Source: Streptomyces cynarae
GTDB taxonomy: Bacteria; Actinomycetota; Actinomycetes; Streptomycetales; Streptomycetaceae
Reading direction: 5' to 3'
Length of the DNA: 64,000 nt
Assembly: GCF_025642135.1 (NCBI RefSeq)
Contig: NZ_CP106793.1
Span: 6,168,001-6,232,000, forward strand
Under the pieces are notes generated by a model, which was not told where the DNA came from, ran no database searches, and worked only from the letters and a program-made list of their open reading frames with translations. How positions within the stretch are numbered: the stretch's first letter is position 1; the number at the start of each line of letters is the position of its first letter. Made by a program: the position numbers and the translations under genes. Shown in pieces: positions 18,696-28,462 of this stretch.

Positions 18696-20548
18696 CGGAA
18701 GCCGTCCTTGGGCGAGTCGGAGTGGGTGGCCCATTCCAGAAGGCCGATGAAGGCACGGTTCAGCAGCGCGGAGTCCGCGGGCCTGAGCGGCCGCTGGGCC
18801 ATCAGCAGGGCCTGCCCGTACAGCGACTCCGTGGCGGTGCCGATCAGCTCCGCGTCCTTCAGGGAGCTGATCCTGCGGACCAGCGGGTTGAGGTGGTTGA
18901 GCACCAGACGTGCGCGGGGAGCACTGCCCCGCAGCGAGCCCAGGATGCCCGCCCACAGCTCGTCGGCCTGCTCCTCGGCCTCCGCGCGTGCCTGCTCGTG
19001 GCGCGCCTCCCGGTCGTCCAGGTGCAGCGCGGGCACGGACAGCGGGTGGAACGCGCGCAGCACGACGTCGCAGCCCAGCGGGTCGAGCTTGGCCCGCGCC
19101 GCCGCCAGGAAAGCGGCGAGCGCCAGCTCCTCGGCCGGGTCGACCGCATCCAGGTGCGCGGTCACCGTGTCCGCGTCCAGTTCGGCGACCGCCGTGCCCG
19201 GGCGCACCGAGGGCAGGGCCTCGATCAGCTCGCTGTCGTACGTGTAGCCGCCGTTGACCACCCCGACGCCCTGCGCGGACGCGATCGGCGCGACCTGGCG
19301 GTACTCCTCCACCGTCCGGGTGAAGTGCACGACGGGGTGCCGCTGTGCGAACTCCTCAAGGGACAGCCGCCCGTCGGTCGTCTCGAAGGGGAGCCACGGC
19401 AGCATCGTGCGCAGCATCTCCTTGTCGTGCCGCGCCAGCGACTTCACGCCCAGGTAGTGCACCGACAGGAAAGCGGCCAGCCGCTCGGGATCACCGGCGG
19501 CGAGAGAGGTCAGCCACGACCGGATGCGCTCCCCGAGGGCGTCGCGCACGGCCGCGAGGGTCTCGTCCTCGTACAGCGACTCGCGCGACGCCGTGGGCCG
19601 CAGACTGTCCGTGTCGAGCACACAGCGCACGAAGAACGCCCAGTCCGGCAGAAGCTGTTCGGCCCGCTCGGTCAGCAGCATGCCCTTCAGGTGCACCCGG
19701 TGACCCGCCCGCTGCGCCGGGCTCACCGCGGTCGGCAGCACGTACGCCACGCCCCGGATGCCCGCGAGGGGCACGTCCAGGTCGATGGAGTCCAGCGGGG
19801 TGAAGCCGAACAGGTCGTGACAGTGGCGCGCCAGGGCCATCCTGCGAGTGGCGGGGGAGGGGTGGGCGCGGTCCCAGGGCGCCGGCAGATCCGTGACCGG
19901 CTCGTCGCCCACCCGGACGTCGTACGGCAGCAGCGAACCGAAGTCCCGTGCCAGGGACCGAACCCGGTCCGCGGAGAGCCAGTCGCCGGCACCCGGGCGC
20001 GCCACCAGGTGCACTGTGGTGCCGGGTTCGGGCCGGGCGTCCGGTGGCAGCGTGCGCACGACGTACGAACCGTCGTCGGCGGCCGTCCACTCCACGGGCG
20101 GCGCATCCGGCGTACGGGCGCTGCGGCTGACCACCCGTATGCGCTCGGCGACGACGAAACACGCCAGCAGGCCGATGCCGAACTGCCCGAGGAAGTCGGA
20201 GCGCGCCTCCTGGAGCCCGGCGGCCGAGTCGGCCCGCTTGGAGCTGCGCCCGATGGTGGCGAGGAGGTTGTGCACATCGGACTCGGTGAGCCCGATGCCC
20301 GAGTCCTCCACGCGCAGCGCGCCGCCGTCCGCGTGCAGCCGGACCGTGGCGGGCGCGTCGGGCTGCTCGGCGCGGCGGGCGGTGATCGCGTCCACCGCGT
20401 TCTGCAGCAGCTCGCGCAGGTAGACCTTGGGGCTGGAGTAGAGGTGATGGGAGAGCAGGTCCACCAGACCACGCAGGTCGACCTGGAAGGTATGGGCCGA
20501 CGTGGGTGACTGTGAGGCCTGTGAGGACTGTGAGGTCTGGGAATCCAT
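18692..20548 (-). CDS. Hsp90-family (HtpG-like) ATPase
   Basis: A 618-residue GHKL ATPase with the Hsp90 layout. The N-terminal ATP pocket has LRELLQNAVDAI (the E-x3-N metal/ATP motif), VEDSGIGLTE (D-x-G-x-G) and the lid/hinge GQFGIGLLACF. The middle domain contains FFVRCVLDTDSLRPTASRES, which corresponds to the catalytic-arginine loop of HtpG. The C-terminal dimerisation domain is short. An HtpG-like family with these features is common in actinomycetes and is distinct from canonical HtpG. The ATG at 20546-20548 is followed by a Ser/Gln/Thr-rich tail. The gene overlaps the downstream TPR gene by four bases and diverges from recG. Confidence 0.88.
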   Translation of the reverse strand: MDSQTSQSSQASQSPTSAHTFQVDLRGLVDLLSHHLYSSPKVYLRELLQNAVDAITARRAEQPDAPATVRLHADGGALRVEDSGIGLTESDVHNLLATIGRSSKRADSAAGLQEARSDFLGQFGIGLLACFVVAERIRVVSRSARTPDAPPVEWTAADDGSYVVRTLPPDARPEPGTTVHLVARPGAGDWLSADRVRSLARDFGSLLPYDVRVGDEPVTDLPAPWDRAHPSPATRRMALARHCHDLFGFTPLDSIDLDVPLAGIRGVAYVLPTAVSPAQRAGHRVHLKGMLLTERAEQLLPDWAFFVRCVLDTDSLRPTASRESLYEDETLAAVRDALGERIRSWLTSLAAGDPERLAAFLSVHYLGVKSLARHDKEMLRTMLPWLPFETTDGRLSLEEFAQRHPVVHFTRTVEEYRQVAPIASAQGVGVVNGGYTYDSELIEALPSVRPGTAVAELDADTVTAHLDAVDPAEELALAAFLAAARAKLDPLGCDVVLRAFHPLSVPALHLDDREARHEQARAEAEEQADELWAGILGSLRGSAPRARLVLNHLNPLVRRISSLKDAELIGTATESLYGQALLMAQRPLRPADSALLNRAFIGLLEWATHSDSPKDGFR

Positions 20549-20715
20549 CGTCACGGCGCCGCGGGTGGGGGACGTTCGACGGCGCGGGGTCGGGCGGTCC
20601 CGGTGGGGCGGTGACCGCGGAGCGAGCCGGGGGTGGGACATCGTAGGCCCGGAACCACCCCGCTGACCAGCGGTTTTGCAAGACGTATACGGCATTGTCA
20701 GTGCAGTGGTGTGCA

Positions 20716-22932
20716 ATGGATCTCGTGCCCGCACTGCAAGAACCGCTGAAACAGCCACTGAAGTCAGTGCTCGGCCCCGCCACCGCGAAGGTGATGGCCG
20801 AGCACCTCGGCCTGCACACCGTCGGCGACCTGCTCCACCACTACCCGCGCAGATACGAGGAGCGCGGACAGCTCACCCACCTCGCCGACCTCCCCATGGA
20901 CGAGCACGTCACGGTGGTCGCCCAGGTCGCCGACGCCCGCCTGCACACGTTCGCCTCGGCCAAGACCCCCCGCGGCAAGGGCCAGCGCCTGGAGGTGACC
21001 ATCACCGACGGCAGCGGCCGCCTCCAACTCGTCTTCTTCGGCAACGGCGTGCACAAGCCCCACAAGGAACTCCTGCCGGGCACCCGCGCGCTGTTCGCGG
21101 GCAAGGTCTCGGTCTTCAACCGCAGGCTCCAACTCGCCCACCCGGCCTACGAACTGCTGCGCGGCGACGACGTGGCCGAAGCGGTGGACAGCTGGGCGGG
21201 CGCACTGATCCCGCTCTACCCGGCCACGGCCAAGCTGGAGTCCTGGAAGATCGCCAAGGCGGTGCAGACGGTGCTGCCCAGCGCCCAGGAGGCGATCGAC
21301 CCTCTGCCGGAGTCGCTGCGCGCGGGCCGCGGCCTGATCTCCCTCCCCGAGGCGCTGCTGAAGATCCACCGCCCGCACACGAAGGCGGACATCGCCGACG
21401 CCCGCTCCCGCCTGAAGTGGGACGAGGCGTTCGTCCTCCAGGTGGCCCTGGCCCGCCGCCGCCACGCGGACACCCAACTCCCGGCGGTGGCCCGCAGACC
21501 CAAGCCGGACGGCCTCCTGGCTGCCTTCGACGAGCGCCTGCCCTTCACGCTCACCGAAGGCCAGCAGAAGGTCTCGAAGGAGATCTTCGCCGACCTGGCG
21601 ACGGAGCACCCGATGCACCGGCTGCTCCAGGGCGAGGTCGGCAGCGGCAAGACCCTGGTCGCCCTGCGCGCGATGCTCGCCGTCGTCGACGCGGGCGGGC
21701 AGGCCGCCATGCTCGCGCCCACGGAAGTGCTCGCCCAGCAGCACCACCGGTCGATCGTCGAGATGATGGGCGAACTGGCCGAGTCGGGGATGCTCGGCGG
21801 GGCCGAGCAGGCCACCAAGGTGGTGCTGCTCACCGGGTCCATGGGCGCGGCCGCGCGACGGCAGGCGCTGCTCGATCTCGCCACCGGGGAGGCCGGGGTG
21901 GTGATCGGCACCCATGCCCTGATCGAGGACAAGGTGCAGTTCCACGACCTCGGTCTGGTGGTGGTGGACGAGCAGCACCGGTTCGGGGTGGAGCAGCGCG
22001 ACGCCCTGCGCGGCAAGGGCAAGCAGCCACCGCACCTGCTGGTGATGACCGCCACGCCGATTCCCCGGACCGTCGCCATGACCGTCTTCGGCGACCTGGA
22101 GACCTCCGTCCTCGACCAGCTTCCGGCCGGGCGGTCGCCGATCGCCAGCCATGTGGTGCCCGCCGCGGACAAGCCCCACTTCCTGGCACGCGCCTGGGAG
22201 CGGGTCCGCGAAGAGGTGGCGGGCGGGCACCAGGCCTACGTGGTCTGCCCGCGGATCGGTGACGAGGAGGAAGACCCCGGGAAGGCGCGGAAGTCGCCGG
22301 AGGACGAGGCGGAGAAGCGACCGCCGCTCGCGGTGCTCGACGTGGCCGGCCGGCTCGCCGAGGGGCCGCTGAAGAACCTTCGGGTCGAGGTGCTGCACGG
22401 CAGGATGCAGCCCGACGACAAGGACGCGGTGATGCGCCGGTTCGCCGCCGGCGAGACCGACGTCCTGGTCGCGACGACGGTCATCGAGGTGGGCGTCAAC
22501 GTCCCGAACGCCACCGTGATGGTGATCATGGACGCCGACCGCTTCGGGGTCTCGCAGCTCCACCAGCTGCGCGGCCGGGTCGGGCGGGGCTCGGCGCCCG
22601 GGCTGTGCCTCCTGGTCTCCGAGATGCCGGAGGCGAGCGCGGCCCACAGGCGGCTGACCGCGGTCGCGTCCACGCTCGACGGCTTCGAACTCTCCCGGCT
22701 CGACCTCGAGCAGCGCCGCGAGGGCGACGTTCTCGGCCAGGCCCAGTCCGGCGCCCGCACCTCGCTGCGCATGCTCGCCGTCATCGACGACGAGGAGATC
22801 ATCACCCAGGCCCGCGAGGAGGCCGCGGCGGTGGTGGCGGCCGACCCGGGCCTGGAGCACCTGCCCGGGCTGCGCACGGCACTTCAGGCCCTGCTGGACG
22901 ACGAGAGGGAGCAGTACCTGGAGAAGGGGTGA
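20716..22932 (+). CDS. recG: ATP-dependent DNA helicase RecG
   Basis: RecG, 738 residues, which remodels stalled replication forks and Holliday junctions. The N-terminal wedge/OB domain (LQEPLKQPLKSVLGPATAKV) is followed by the SF2 motor: motif I GEVGSGKT, motif II VVVDEQHRF (DEQH rather than DEXH, normal for RecG), motif III MTATPIPRT, and motif VI QLRGRVGRG. The ATG at 20716 is taken as start; homologues begin at about this point and upstream ribosome-site pairing is weak. It diverges from the Hsp90-like gene across about 170 bases, with rsmD and coaD downstream. Confidence 0.96.
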   Translation: MDLVPALQEPLKQPLKSVLGPATAKVMAEHLGLHTVGDLLHHYPRRYEERGQLTHLADLPMDEHVTVVAQVADARLHTFASAKTPRGKGQRLEVTITDGSGRLQLVFFGNGVHKPHKELLPGTRALFAGKVSVFNRRLQLAHPAYELLRGDDVAEAVDSWAGALIPLYPATAKLESWKIAKAVQTVLPSAQEAIDPLPESLRAGRGLISLPEALLKIHRPHTKADIADARSRLKWDEAFVLQVALARRRHADTQLPAVARRPKPDGLLAAFDERLPFTLTEGQQKVSKEIFADLATEHPMHRLLQGEVGSGKTLVALRAMLAVVDAGGQAAMLAPTEVLAQQHHRSIVEMMGELAESGMLGGAEQATKVVLLTGSMGAAARRQALLDLATGEAGVVIGTHALIEDKVQFHDLGLVVVDEQHRFGVEQRDALRGKGKQPPHLLVMTATPIPRTVAMTVFGDLETSVLDQLPAGRSPIASHVVPAADKPHFLARAWERVREEVAGGHQAYVVCPRIGDEEEDPGKARKSPEDEAEKRPPLAVLDVAGRLAEGPLKNLRVEVLHGRMQPDDKDAVMRRFAAGETDVLVATTVIEVGVNVPNATVMVIMDADRFGVSQLHQLRGRVGRGSAPGLCLLVSEMPEASAAHRRLTAVASTLDGFELSRLDLEQRREGDVLGQAQSGARTSLRMLAVIDDEEIITQAREEAAAVVAADPGLEHLPGLRTALQALLDDEREQYLEKG

Positions 22933-23032
22933 CCTCGTCGCTCCCCGGGCGGGCGTGCTCGGGGCCTGGCGTGGCTGAGAGACTGAAGACGTCACCGCAC
23001 GCAGACCGACAAGACCGACAAGGACCGAAGAG

Positions 23033-23620
23033 ATGACCCGCGTGATCGCCGGTCGCGCCGGCGGGCGCCGGCTCGCCGTTCCGCCCGGGCACGGGACCCG
23101 CCCCACCTCCGACCGGGCGCGCGAGGGTCTCTTCTCGACCTGGCAGGCCCTCCTCGGCGGCCCGCTGGACGGCGAACGGGTGCTCGACCTGTACGCCGGC
23201 TCCGGCGCCGTCGGCCTGGAGGCCCTGTCCCGCGGCGCCGGCCACACCCTGCTTGTCGAGGCCGACGCCCGCGCCGCCCGCACCGTCCGTGAGAACGTCA
23301 GAGCGCTCGGCCTGCCCGGTGCCGAAGTCAGGGCGGGCAAAGCGGAACAGATCATCCGGACATCGGCGCCGGCGGACCCGTACGACATCGTCTTCCTCGA
23401 CCCGCCGTACGCCGTGTCCGACGACGATCTTCGCGAGATTCTGCTCACACTCCGCTCGGGGGGCTGGCTCGCGGCCGATGCCCTCGTCACCGTGGAGCGC
23501 AGCACCAGAGGCGGGGAATTCCGGTGGCCTGACGGCTTCGACGCGATCCGGGCCCGTCGCTACGGCGAGGGCACGTTTTGGTACGGTCGCGCCGCCTCTA
23601 CGTGCGAAGACGCACGATGA
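23033..23620 (+). CDS. rsmD: 16S rRNA (guanine-966-N2) methyltransferase
   Basis: RsmD of 195 residues, which methylates G966 of 16S rRNA during small-subunit assembly. The start [19 protein letters not shown] is family-specific, the S-adenosylmethionine motif is [20 protein letters not shown], and the catalytic motif is FLDPPYAV (the DPPY of amino-methyltransferases). It lies 100 bases after recG and 26 bases before coaD, the usual rsmD-coaD pair. Confidence 0.95.
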   Translation: MTRVIAGRAGGRRLAVPPGHGTRPTSDRAREGLFSTWQALLGGPLDGERVLDLYAGSGAVGLEALSRGAGHTLLVEADARAARTVRENVRALGLPGAEVRAGKAEQIIRTSAPADPYDIVFLDPPYAVSDDDLREILLTLRSGGWLAADALVTVERSTRGGEFRWPDGFDAIRARRYGEGTFWYGRAASTCEDAR

Positions 23621-23646
23621 CCGGACTGGAGAGCGAGGGATCACAA

Positions 23647-24126
23647 GTGCGCCGCGCCGTCTGTCCCGGGTCGTTCGACCCGATCACCAACGGACACCTC
23701 GACATCATCGCCCGCGCCTCCAAGCTGTACGACGAGGTGTACGTGGCGGTGATGATCAACAAGGCCAAGAAGGGCCTGTTCGAGATCGACGAGCGGATCG
23801 ACCTGATCCGTCAGGTCACCGCCGAGTTCGGGAACGTCACCGTGGAGTCCTTCCACGGCCTCCTCGTCGACTTCTGCAAGCAGCGCGACATCCCCGCCAT
23901 CGTCAAGGGCCTGCGCGCCGTCAGCGACTTCGACTACGAGCTGCAGATGGCCCAGATGAACAACGGCCTCTCCGGTGTCGAAACCCTCTTCGTCCCCACC
24001 AACCCCACCTACAGCTTCCTGTCCTCCTCGCTCGTCAAGGAGGTCGCGGCCTGGGGCGGAGACGTCTCCCACCTGGTGCCCCCGATCGTCCTTCAGGCCC
24101 TCGACCAGCGCCTGAAGAAGGACTGA
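23647..24126 (+). CDS. coaD: Phosphopantetheine adenylyltransferase
   Basis: CoaD, 159 residues, which adenylates 4'-phosphopantetheine to dephospho-CoA. The nucleotidyltransferase motifs [16 protein letters not shown] (T/H-x-G-H) and [13 protein letters not shown] (equivalent to the ISST-x-x-R/K end) are both intact. The GTG at 23647 was chosen over in-frame starts further upstream because family homology begins there and a GAGGGA site precedes it. It forms a unit with rsmD. Confidence 0.96.
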   Translation: MRRAVCPGSFDPITNGHLDIIARASKLYDEVYVAVMINKAKKGLFEIDERIDLIRQVTAEFGNVTVESFHGLLVDFCKQRDIPAIVKGLRAVSDFDYELQMAQMNNGLSGVETLFVPTNPTYSFLSSSLVKEVAAWGGDVSHLVPPIVLQALDQRLKKD

Positions 24127-24248
24127 GCGGTCCTTGGCGGGACCCCCGAGAACCTGACGGACCGTCATCCGGTGTCGGGTGGGGCGGCAGGGGCCGTACA
24201 GTCGATCCGTCCGTCTCCAACACATCCGTAGAGAGTGGCGAGCACACG

Positions 24249-25304
24249 GTGGACGTGCAGAAGAAGCTCGACGAGATCGTCGCGATGGTCACCAGCGCCC
24301 GGTCCATGCCCATGTCGGCGTCGTGCGTGGTCAACCGCGCCGAACTGCTCGCGATGCTCGAAGAGGTCCGCCGGGCGCTGCCCGACTCCCTGGCCGAGGC
24401 CCAGGAGCTGATCGGCGACCGGGAGCAGATGGTGGAGCGGGCCCGCCAGGAGGCCGAGCGGATCATCGAGAGCGCGCACGCCCAGCGCGGCTCCCTGATC
24501 TCCGACACCGAGGTCGCCCGCCGCTCCCAGGCGGAGGCCGACCGGATCCTCGCCGAGGCCCGCCAGGAGGCCGAGGAGATCCGCGCCGAGGCCGACGACT
24601 ATGTCGACTCCAAGCTCGCCAACTTCGAGGTCGTCCTCACCAAGACGCTGGGCTCGGTCGGCCGCGGCCGCGAGAAGCTCCTCGGCACCGGTCCCGGCCT
24701 CGACGAGAACGGCTACGAGGACGAGGACGCCCCCGAGCGCAGCCACGACCCGGAGACCCTGCGCCGCGACGCCGACGCGTACGTGGACGCCAAGCTCGGC
24801 GCCTTCGAGGCCGTCCTCGCCAAGACCCTGGATGCCGTCGGCAAGGGCCGCCAGAAGCTGCACGGCCGGATCGCCACCGACGACCTCGGCGCGCTGGCCG
24901 GCGACACCACCACCGTCCAGCACACCAGCGACGCCGACTACCTCGCCGACCTCGCGGCCCTCGCCGACACCCCGGACCCGGCGCCCGCGATCCCGGCCCA
25001 GCAGACGGAGCCGGCCTACGCACAGGCGCAGGACCCGTACGGCTACCAGCAGCCCGACCAGTACGGTTACCAGCAGACGTACGCCCAGCAGGACGCCTAC
25101 GGCTACCAGCAGGCCGACCCGTACGCCGCCTACCCCCAGGCCGGGGCCTACGACCAGCACCAGCAGCAGGCCGCGTACGACCAGGGGCAGAGCCAGCAGG
25201 CATACGGCGGGACAGGCGCCCTCGACGAGACCAGCCTCTTCGACACCAGCATGATCAGCGCCGAGCAGCTGCGGGCCTACGAACAGGAACGCGGCGGTCA
25301 CTGA
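24249..25304 (+). CDS. Coiled-coil protein with duplicated segment and Tyr/Gln-rich tail
   Basis: A 351-residue protein (start MDVQKKLDEIVAMVTSARSM). Residues about 50-110 form a charged coiled coil (QEAERIIESAHAQRGSLISD) resembling the DivIVA/ATP-synthase b-subunit type. A roughly 30-residue block, DDYVDSKLANFEVVLTKTL, recurs at about residues 175-205 as DAYVDAKLGAFEAVLAKTL: an internal duplication. The last 100 residues are low complexity, with repeats of PYGYQQ/QYGYQQ and many Gln, Tyr and Ala. Conserved between coaD and the DUF177 gene in Streptomyces. The coiled coil suggests a scaffold or cell-division role; this is inference. The GTG at 24249 matches the start of the coiled-coil family. 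Confidence 0.85.
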   Translation: MDVQKKLDEIVAMVTSARSMPMSASCVVNRAELLAMLEEVRRALPDSLAEAQELIGDREQMVERARQEAERIIESAHAQRGSLISDTEVARRSQAEADRILAEARQEAEEIRAEADDYVDSKLANFEVVLTKTLGSVGRGREKLLGTGPGLDENGYEDEDAPERSHDPETLRRDADAYVDAKLGAFEAVLAKTLDAVGKGRQKLHGRIATDDLGALAGDTTTVQHTSDADYLADLAALADTPDPAPAIPAQQTEPAYAQAQDPYGYQQPDQYGYQQTYAQQDAYGYQQADPYAAYPQAGAYDQHQQQAAYDQGQSQQAYGGTGALDETSLFDTSMISAEQLRAYEQERGGH

Positions 25305-25488
25305 GCGCTTCGACGCATGCGGCCCGGAACCCCTTCGGGCGGACCGGATTGGGCCGAGAGCGGAAGGTCCAGTATCCTGGCTCTTCGGTCGCGCGTACGC
25401 ACACGCTGTTTCGTAGACGTCCGCGATCACCGCTGCCCGGGAACACCGGAGGGCAGCGTCCCCCGAGCTTCGAAGACCGAAAGCAGGA

Positions 25489-26133
25489 ATGGCCCTGAAC
25501 GCCCGCCTCGACCACCGCAACCCCCTCGTGTTCGACACGCACGAGCTGGGTCGGCGGCCTGGTGCGCTTCAGCGCCTGACCCGCACGGTCGACGCCCCGA
25601 AGGACTTCGGTATCCGCGGGGTCATCGGAGTGCCGGAAGGCGCCCCGGTGGAGCTCGAACTCCGTATGGAGTCGGTCATGGAAGGGGTGCTCGTCACGGG
25701 CACCGCCCGTGCCACGGCCGAGGGGGAGTGCGTAAGGTGTCTGGAGCCGGTCGAGCTGGAGCTCGAAGCGGACTTCCAGGAACTGTTCTCGTACCCTGAC
25801 GCCGACGACCGGGGCCGTGTGATCGCGGAACCGGGCGACGACGCCGAGGACGACGAGGACAGGTTCTTCCTCGAGGACGGACTCTTCGACCTCGAACCTC
25901 TGCTGCGCGATGCGGTGGTGCTCGCACTGCCGATGCAGCCGGTGTGCCAGGAAGACTGTCCGGGCCTGTGCTCCGAGTGCGGGGCACGGCTCGCGGACGA
26001 CCCGGACCACCACCACGACGCCGTCGACATCCGTTGGGCGGCACTGCAGGGATTCGCCGACTCATCCCAGAGTGGCGACAAGGACGATACGAGCGGCGCC
26101 GAAGCGGGCGTCGACGAGAAGCAGGAGAAGTAG
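25489..26133 (+). CDS. DUF177 (YceD) family protein
   Basis: A 214-residue acidic protein of the DUF177/YceD family. The body runs [20 protein letters not shown] to [20 protein letters not shown], the latter holding clustered cysteines that probably bind zinc. The family is nearly always encoded directly before rpmF, as here (the rpmF GTG is three bases after this stop), and is linked to large-subunit or 23S rRNA processing. The C-terminal tail is acidic and disordered ([18 protein letters not shown]). Confidence 0.92.
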   Translation: MALNARLDHRNPLVFDTHELGRRPGALQRLTRTVDAPKDFGIRGVIGVPEGAPVELELRMESVMEGVLVTGTARATAEGECVRCLEPVELELEADFQELFSYPDADDRGRVIAEPGDDAEDDEDRFFLEDGLFDLEPLLRDAVVLALPMQPVCQEDCPGLCSECGARLADDPDHHHDAVDIRWAALQGFADSSQSGDKDDTSGAEAGVDEKQEK

Positions 26134-26135
26134 CC

Positions 26136-26309
26136 GTGGCTGTTCCGAAGCGGAAGATGTCGCGCAGCAACACGCGCCACCGCCGGTCGCAGTGGAAGGC
26201 TGCGGTCCCCACCCTGGTCGCGTGCGAGCGCTGCCACGAGCCCAAGCAGCAGCACATCGCGTGCCCGTCGTGCGGCACCTACAACAAGCGCCAGGTCCTC
26301 GAGGTCTGA
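26136..26309 (+). CDS. rpmF: 50S ribosomal protein L32
   Basis: bL32 of 57 residues ([20 protein letters not shown] start). It keeps the CERC and CPSC cysteine pairs of the zinc-binding form. The GTG start is two bases after the DUF177 stop, in the conserved DUF177-rpmF-rnc order, so all three are expected on one transcript. Confidence 0.97.
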   Translation: MAVPKRKMSRSNTRHRRSQWKAAVPTLVACERCHEPKQQHIACPSCGTYNKRQVLEV

Positions 26310-26328
26310 GCGGCTGGTGAGAGGTCTG

Positions 26329-27156
26329 ATGTCTGACGCCAAGGCGGACCCAAACGCCAGGAAGAAGGCGGACAACACAGCCTCGTCCCACACGCTTCTG
26401 GAAGGGCGGCTCGGCTACAAGGTCGAGTCCGCCCTTCTGGTGCGTGCGCTGACCCACCGCTCCTACGCGTACGAGAACGGCGGTCTGCCGACGAACGAGC
26501 GCCTGGAGTTCCTCGGGGACTCCGTGCTCGGCCTCGTCGTCACCGACACGCTGTACCGCACCCACCCCGACCTGCCCGAGGGCCAGCTGGCCAAGCTGCG
26601 GGCCGCGGTGGTCAACTCACGTGCGCTGGCGGAGGTGGGCCGCGGGCTCGACCTCGGCTCCTTCATCCGGCTCGGCCGGGGCGAGGAGGGCACGGGCGGC
26701 CGGGACAAGGCGTCCATCCTCGCCGACACCCTCGAAGCGGTGATCGGTGCTGTCTATCTCGACCAGGGGCTGGAATCGGCGGCGGAGCTGGTGCACCGTC
26801 TGTTCGACCCGCTGATCGAGAAGTCCTCGAATCTCGGCGCCGGCCTGGACTGGAAGACCAGCCTCCAGGAGCTGACCGCGACCGAGGGGCTCGGCGTTCC
26901 CGAGTACCTGGTCACGGAGACCGGCCCGGACCACGAGAAGACCTTTACTGCTGCCGCCCGCGTCGGAGGCGTCTCGTACGGCACCGGCACCGGCCGCAGC
27001 AAGAAGGAGGCGGAGCAGCAGGCCGCGGAGTCGGCCTGGCGCTCCATCCGCGCCGCTGCGGACGAGCGTGCCAAGGCGGCGGCGGAGGCGGGGGCCCCCG
27101 ACGGGACCACCGAGACCGCCGCCGCGGCTCCGGCCAGCGACACGGCTACGGCCTGA
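26329..27156 (+). CDS. rnc: Ribonuclease III
   Basis: RNase III of 275 residues, cutting double-stranded RNA in rRNA maturation and mRNA turnover; in Streptomyces coelicolor this gene is also known as absB because mutants lose antibiotic production. The signature [18 protein letters not shown] (catalytic E and D) and [20 protein letters not shown] are intact, and a C-terminal dsRNA-binding domain ([19 protein letters not shown]) follows. I prefer the ATG at 26329, with GAGAGG five bases upstream, over the GTG at 26317. The Ala-rich tail is typical of actinomycetes. Confidence 0.96.
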   Translation: MSDAKADPNARKKADNTASSHTLLEGRLGYKVESALLVRALTHRSYAYENGGLPTNERLEFLGDSVLGLVVTDTLYRTHPDLPEGQLAKLRAAVVNSRALAEVGRGLDLGSFIRLGRGEEGTGGRDKASILADTLEAVIGAVYLDQGLESAAELVHRLFDPLIEKSSNLGAGLDWKTSLQELTATEGLGVPEYLVTETGPDHEKTFTAAARVGGVSYGTGTGRSKKEAEQQAAESAWRSIRAAADERAKAAAEAGAPDGTTETAAAAPASDTATA

Positions 27157-27180
27157 TTCCACGGCCTGATTCCTTCATCA

Positions 27181-27218
27181 CGGCCCCTGCCCCGGCACCT
27201 GTGCCGGGGCAGGGGCCG
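27181..27218 (+). terminator. Strong terminator after rnc
   Basis: Perfect 17-bp GC stem (27181-27197 with 27202-27218), four-base loop, then TTTC. It ends the DUF177-rpmF-rnc operon. Confidence 0.85.
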
Positions 27219-27250
27219 TTTCATGGAACGGCCGAGCCGGGAGGCGTGCT

Positions 27251-27309
27251 GAGACGCCCGAACACGCTTCGAACTCCCGAAGACGCTTCGGAACGCCCGA
27301 AGACGCTGC
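27251..27309. repeat. About 20-bp imperfect tandem repeat, three copies
   Basis: Three consecutive units of the form CGCCCGAAGACGCTTCGAA (with one or two changes each) lie directly before the 9-bp array. Each unit contains a CGAA...TTCG short symmetry, so the block could also fold. Confidence 0.6.
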
Positions 27310-27333
27310 GACGATGTCCGCGTCTCCGTGATG

Positions 27334-27396
27334 TCCGCGAACTCCGCGATCTCGGCGATCTCCGCGATCTCGGCGATCTCGGCGATCTCCGCGACG
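27334..27396. repeat. 9-bp tandem repeat, seven units
   Basis: Seven head-to-tail 9-base units, alternating TCCGCGATC and TCGGCGATC with end variants. Because the period is a multiple of three, both strands stay open and give false repetitive proteins. Confidence 0.85.
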
Positions 27397-27601
27397 TCGC
27401 CGCAGGAGCGCTGAGGCAATACCCCGCCGGGCGAGCGGTACGGCCGGCGTCCGCTCCCGCGTGCGCCGCGCCGGCCCTTCCGTGCCGGTACGCACTGGCC
27501 GTCGGCGCCTTCGTCCCGCCGTTCCGGACGGGGCGTCACCCGTTCCGGACCAAGAGGTACGCTGCGGACGTCGCCCCCTGTTCACCCCTTCGGAGGAGTC
27601 C

Positions 27602-28462
27602 GTGCCCGAGTTGCCCGAGGTCGAAGTCGTGCGGCGCGGGCTGGAGCGCTGGGTGGCCCACCGGACGGTGGCCGAGGTGGAGGTGCTGCACCCGCGGTCC
27701 GTCCGCCGTCACCTGGCCGGCGGTGACGACTTCGCGCACCGGCTGAAGGGGCAGCGCATAGGCACCCCCAGCCGCCGCGGGAAATACCTCTGGATTCCCG
27801 TCGACACCACGGGTACGGCGATCCTCGCCCACCTCGGCATGAGCGGTCAGCTCCTCGTCCAACCGCACCAGTCGCCGGACGAGAAGCACCTCAGGATCCG
27901 GGTCCGCTTCGACGACGCCCTCGCCACCGAGCTGCGCTTCGTCGACCAGCGCACCTTCGGCGGCCTCTCGCTGCATGAGACCGCCCCCGACGGGCTGCCC
28001 GACGTCATCGCGCACATCGCCCGCGACCCGTTCGACCCGCTCTTCGACGACGAGGCCTTCCACCAGGCACTGCGCCGCAAGCGCACCACCATCAAACGGG
28101 CCCTGCTCGACCAGTCGCTGATCAGCGGCGTCGGCAATATCTACGCGGACGAGGCGCTGTGGCGCTCCCGCATCCACTACGAGCGCCCCACCGCCGGCTT
28201 CACGCGCCCCCGTACCGCGGAACTCCTCGGTCACATCAGGGACGTGATGAACGCGGCGCTCGCCGTCGGCGGCACCAGCTTCGACAGCCTCTACGTGAAC
28301 GTCAACGGCGAGTCGGGCTACTTCGACCGGTCGCTGGACGCATACGGCCGCGAGGGCGAGCCCTGCCGGCGCTGCACCACGCCCCTGCGCCGCCGCCCGT
28401 GGATGAACCGCTCCAGTTACTTCTGCCCGAGCTGTCAGAGGGCGCCGCGCGTATCGTCGTAA
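27602..28462 (+). CDS. mutM: Formamidopyrimidine-DNA glycosylase (Fpg)
   Basis: MutM/Fpg, 286 residues, which excises 8-oxoguanine and other oxidised bases and nicks the abasic site. The mature N-terminus [16 protein letters not shown] supplies the catalytic proline and glutamate after removal of the initiator; this fixes the GTG at 27602, preceded by GGAGGAG. The lysine of [15 protein letters not shown], the [13 protein letters not shown] helix-hairpin region and the C-terminal zinc finger (CRRC and CPSC) are all present. Its last 28 bases overlap the 3' end of the HxlR gene on the opposite strand. Confidence 0.97.
   Translation: MPELPEVEVVRRGLERWVAHRTVAEVEVLHPRSVRRHLAGGDDFAHRLKGQRIGTPSRRGKYLWIPVDTTGTAILAHLGMSGQLLVQPHQSPDEKHLRIRVRFDDALATELRFVDQRTFGGLSLHETAPDGLPDVIAHIARDPFDPLFDDEAFHQALRRKRTTIKRALLDQSLISGVGNIYADEALWRSRIHYERPTAGFTRPRTAELLGHIRDVMNAALAVGGTSFDSLYVNVNGESGYFDRSLDAYGREGEPCRRCTTPLRRRPWMNRSSYFCPSCQRAPRVSS

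Larger units (their letters stand above)
27219..27601. other. Repeat-rich spacer between rnc and mutM
   Basis: Beyond the terminator, this 380-base gap holds two repeat arrays (27251-27309 and 27334-27396), described separately. The frames crossing it translate to AEI or DL repeats and look like by-products of the arrays. The mutM ribosome site GGAGG lies at its right end. Confidence 0.6.

Noticed and set aside
27178..27746. Open frames giving AEIAEI or DLRDLG repeats
   Set aside because: By-product of the 9-bp tandem array, which keeps every frame open; no ribosome site or homology.
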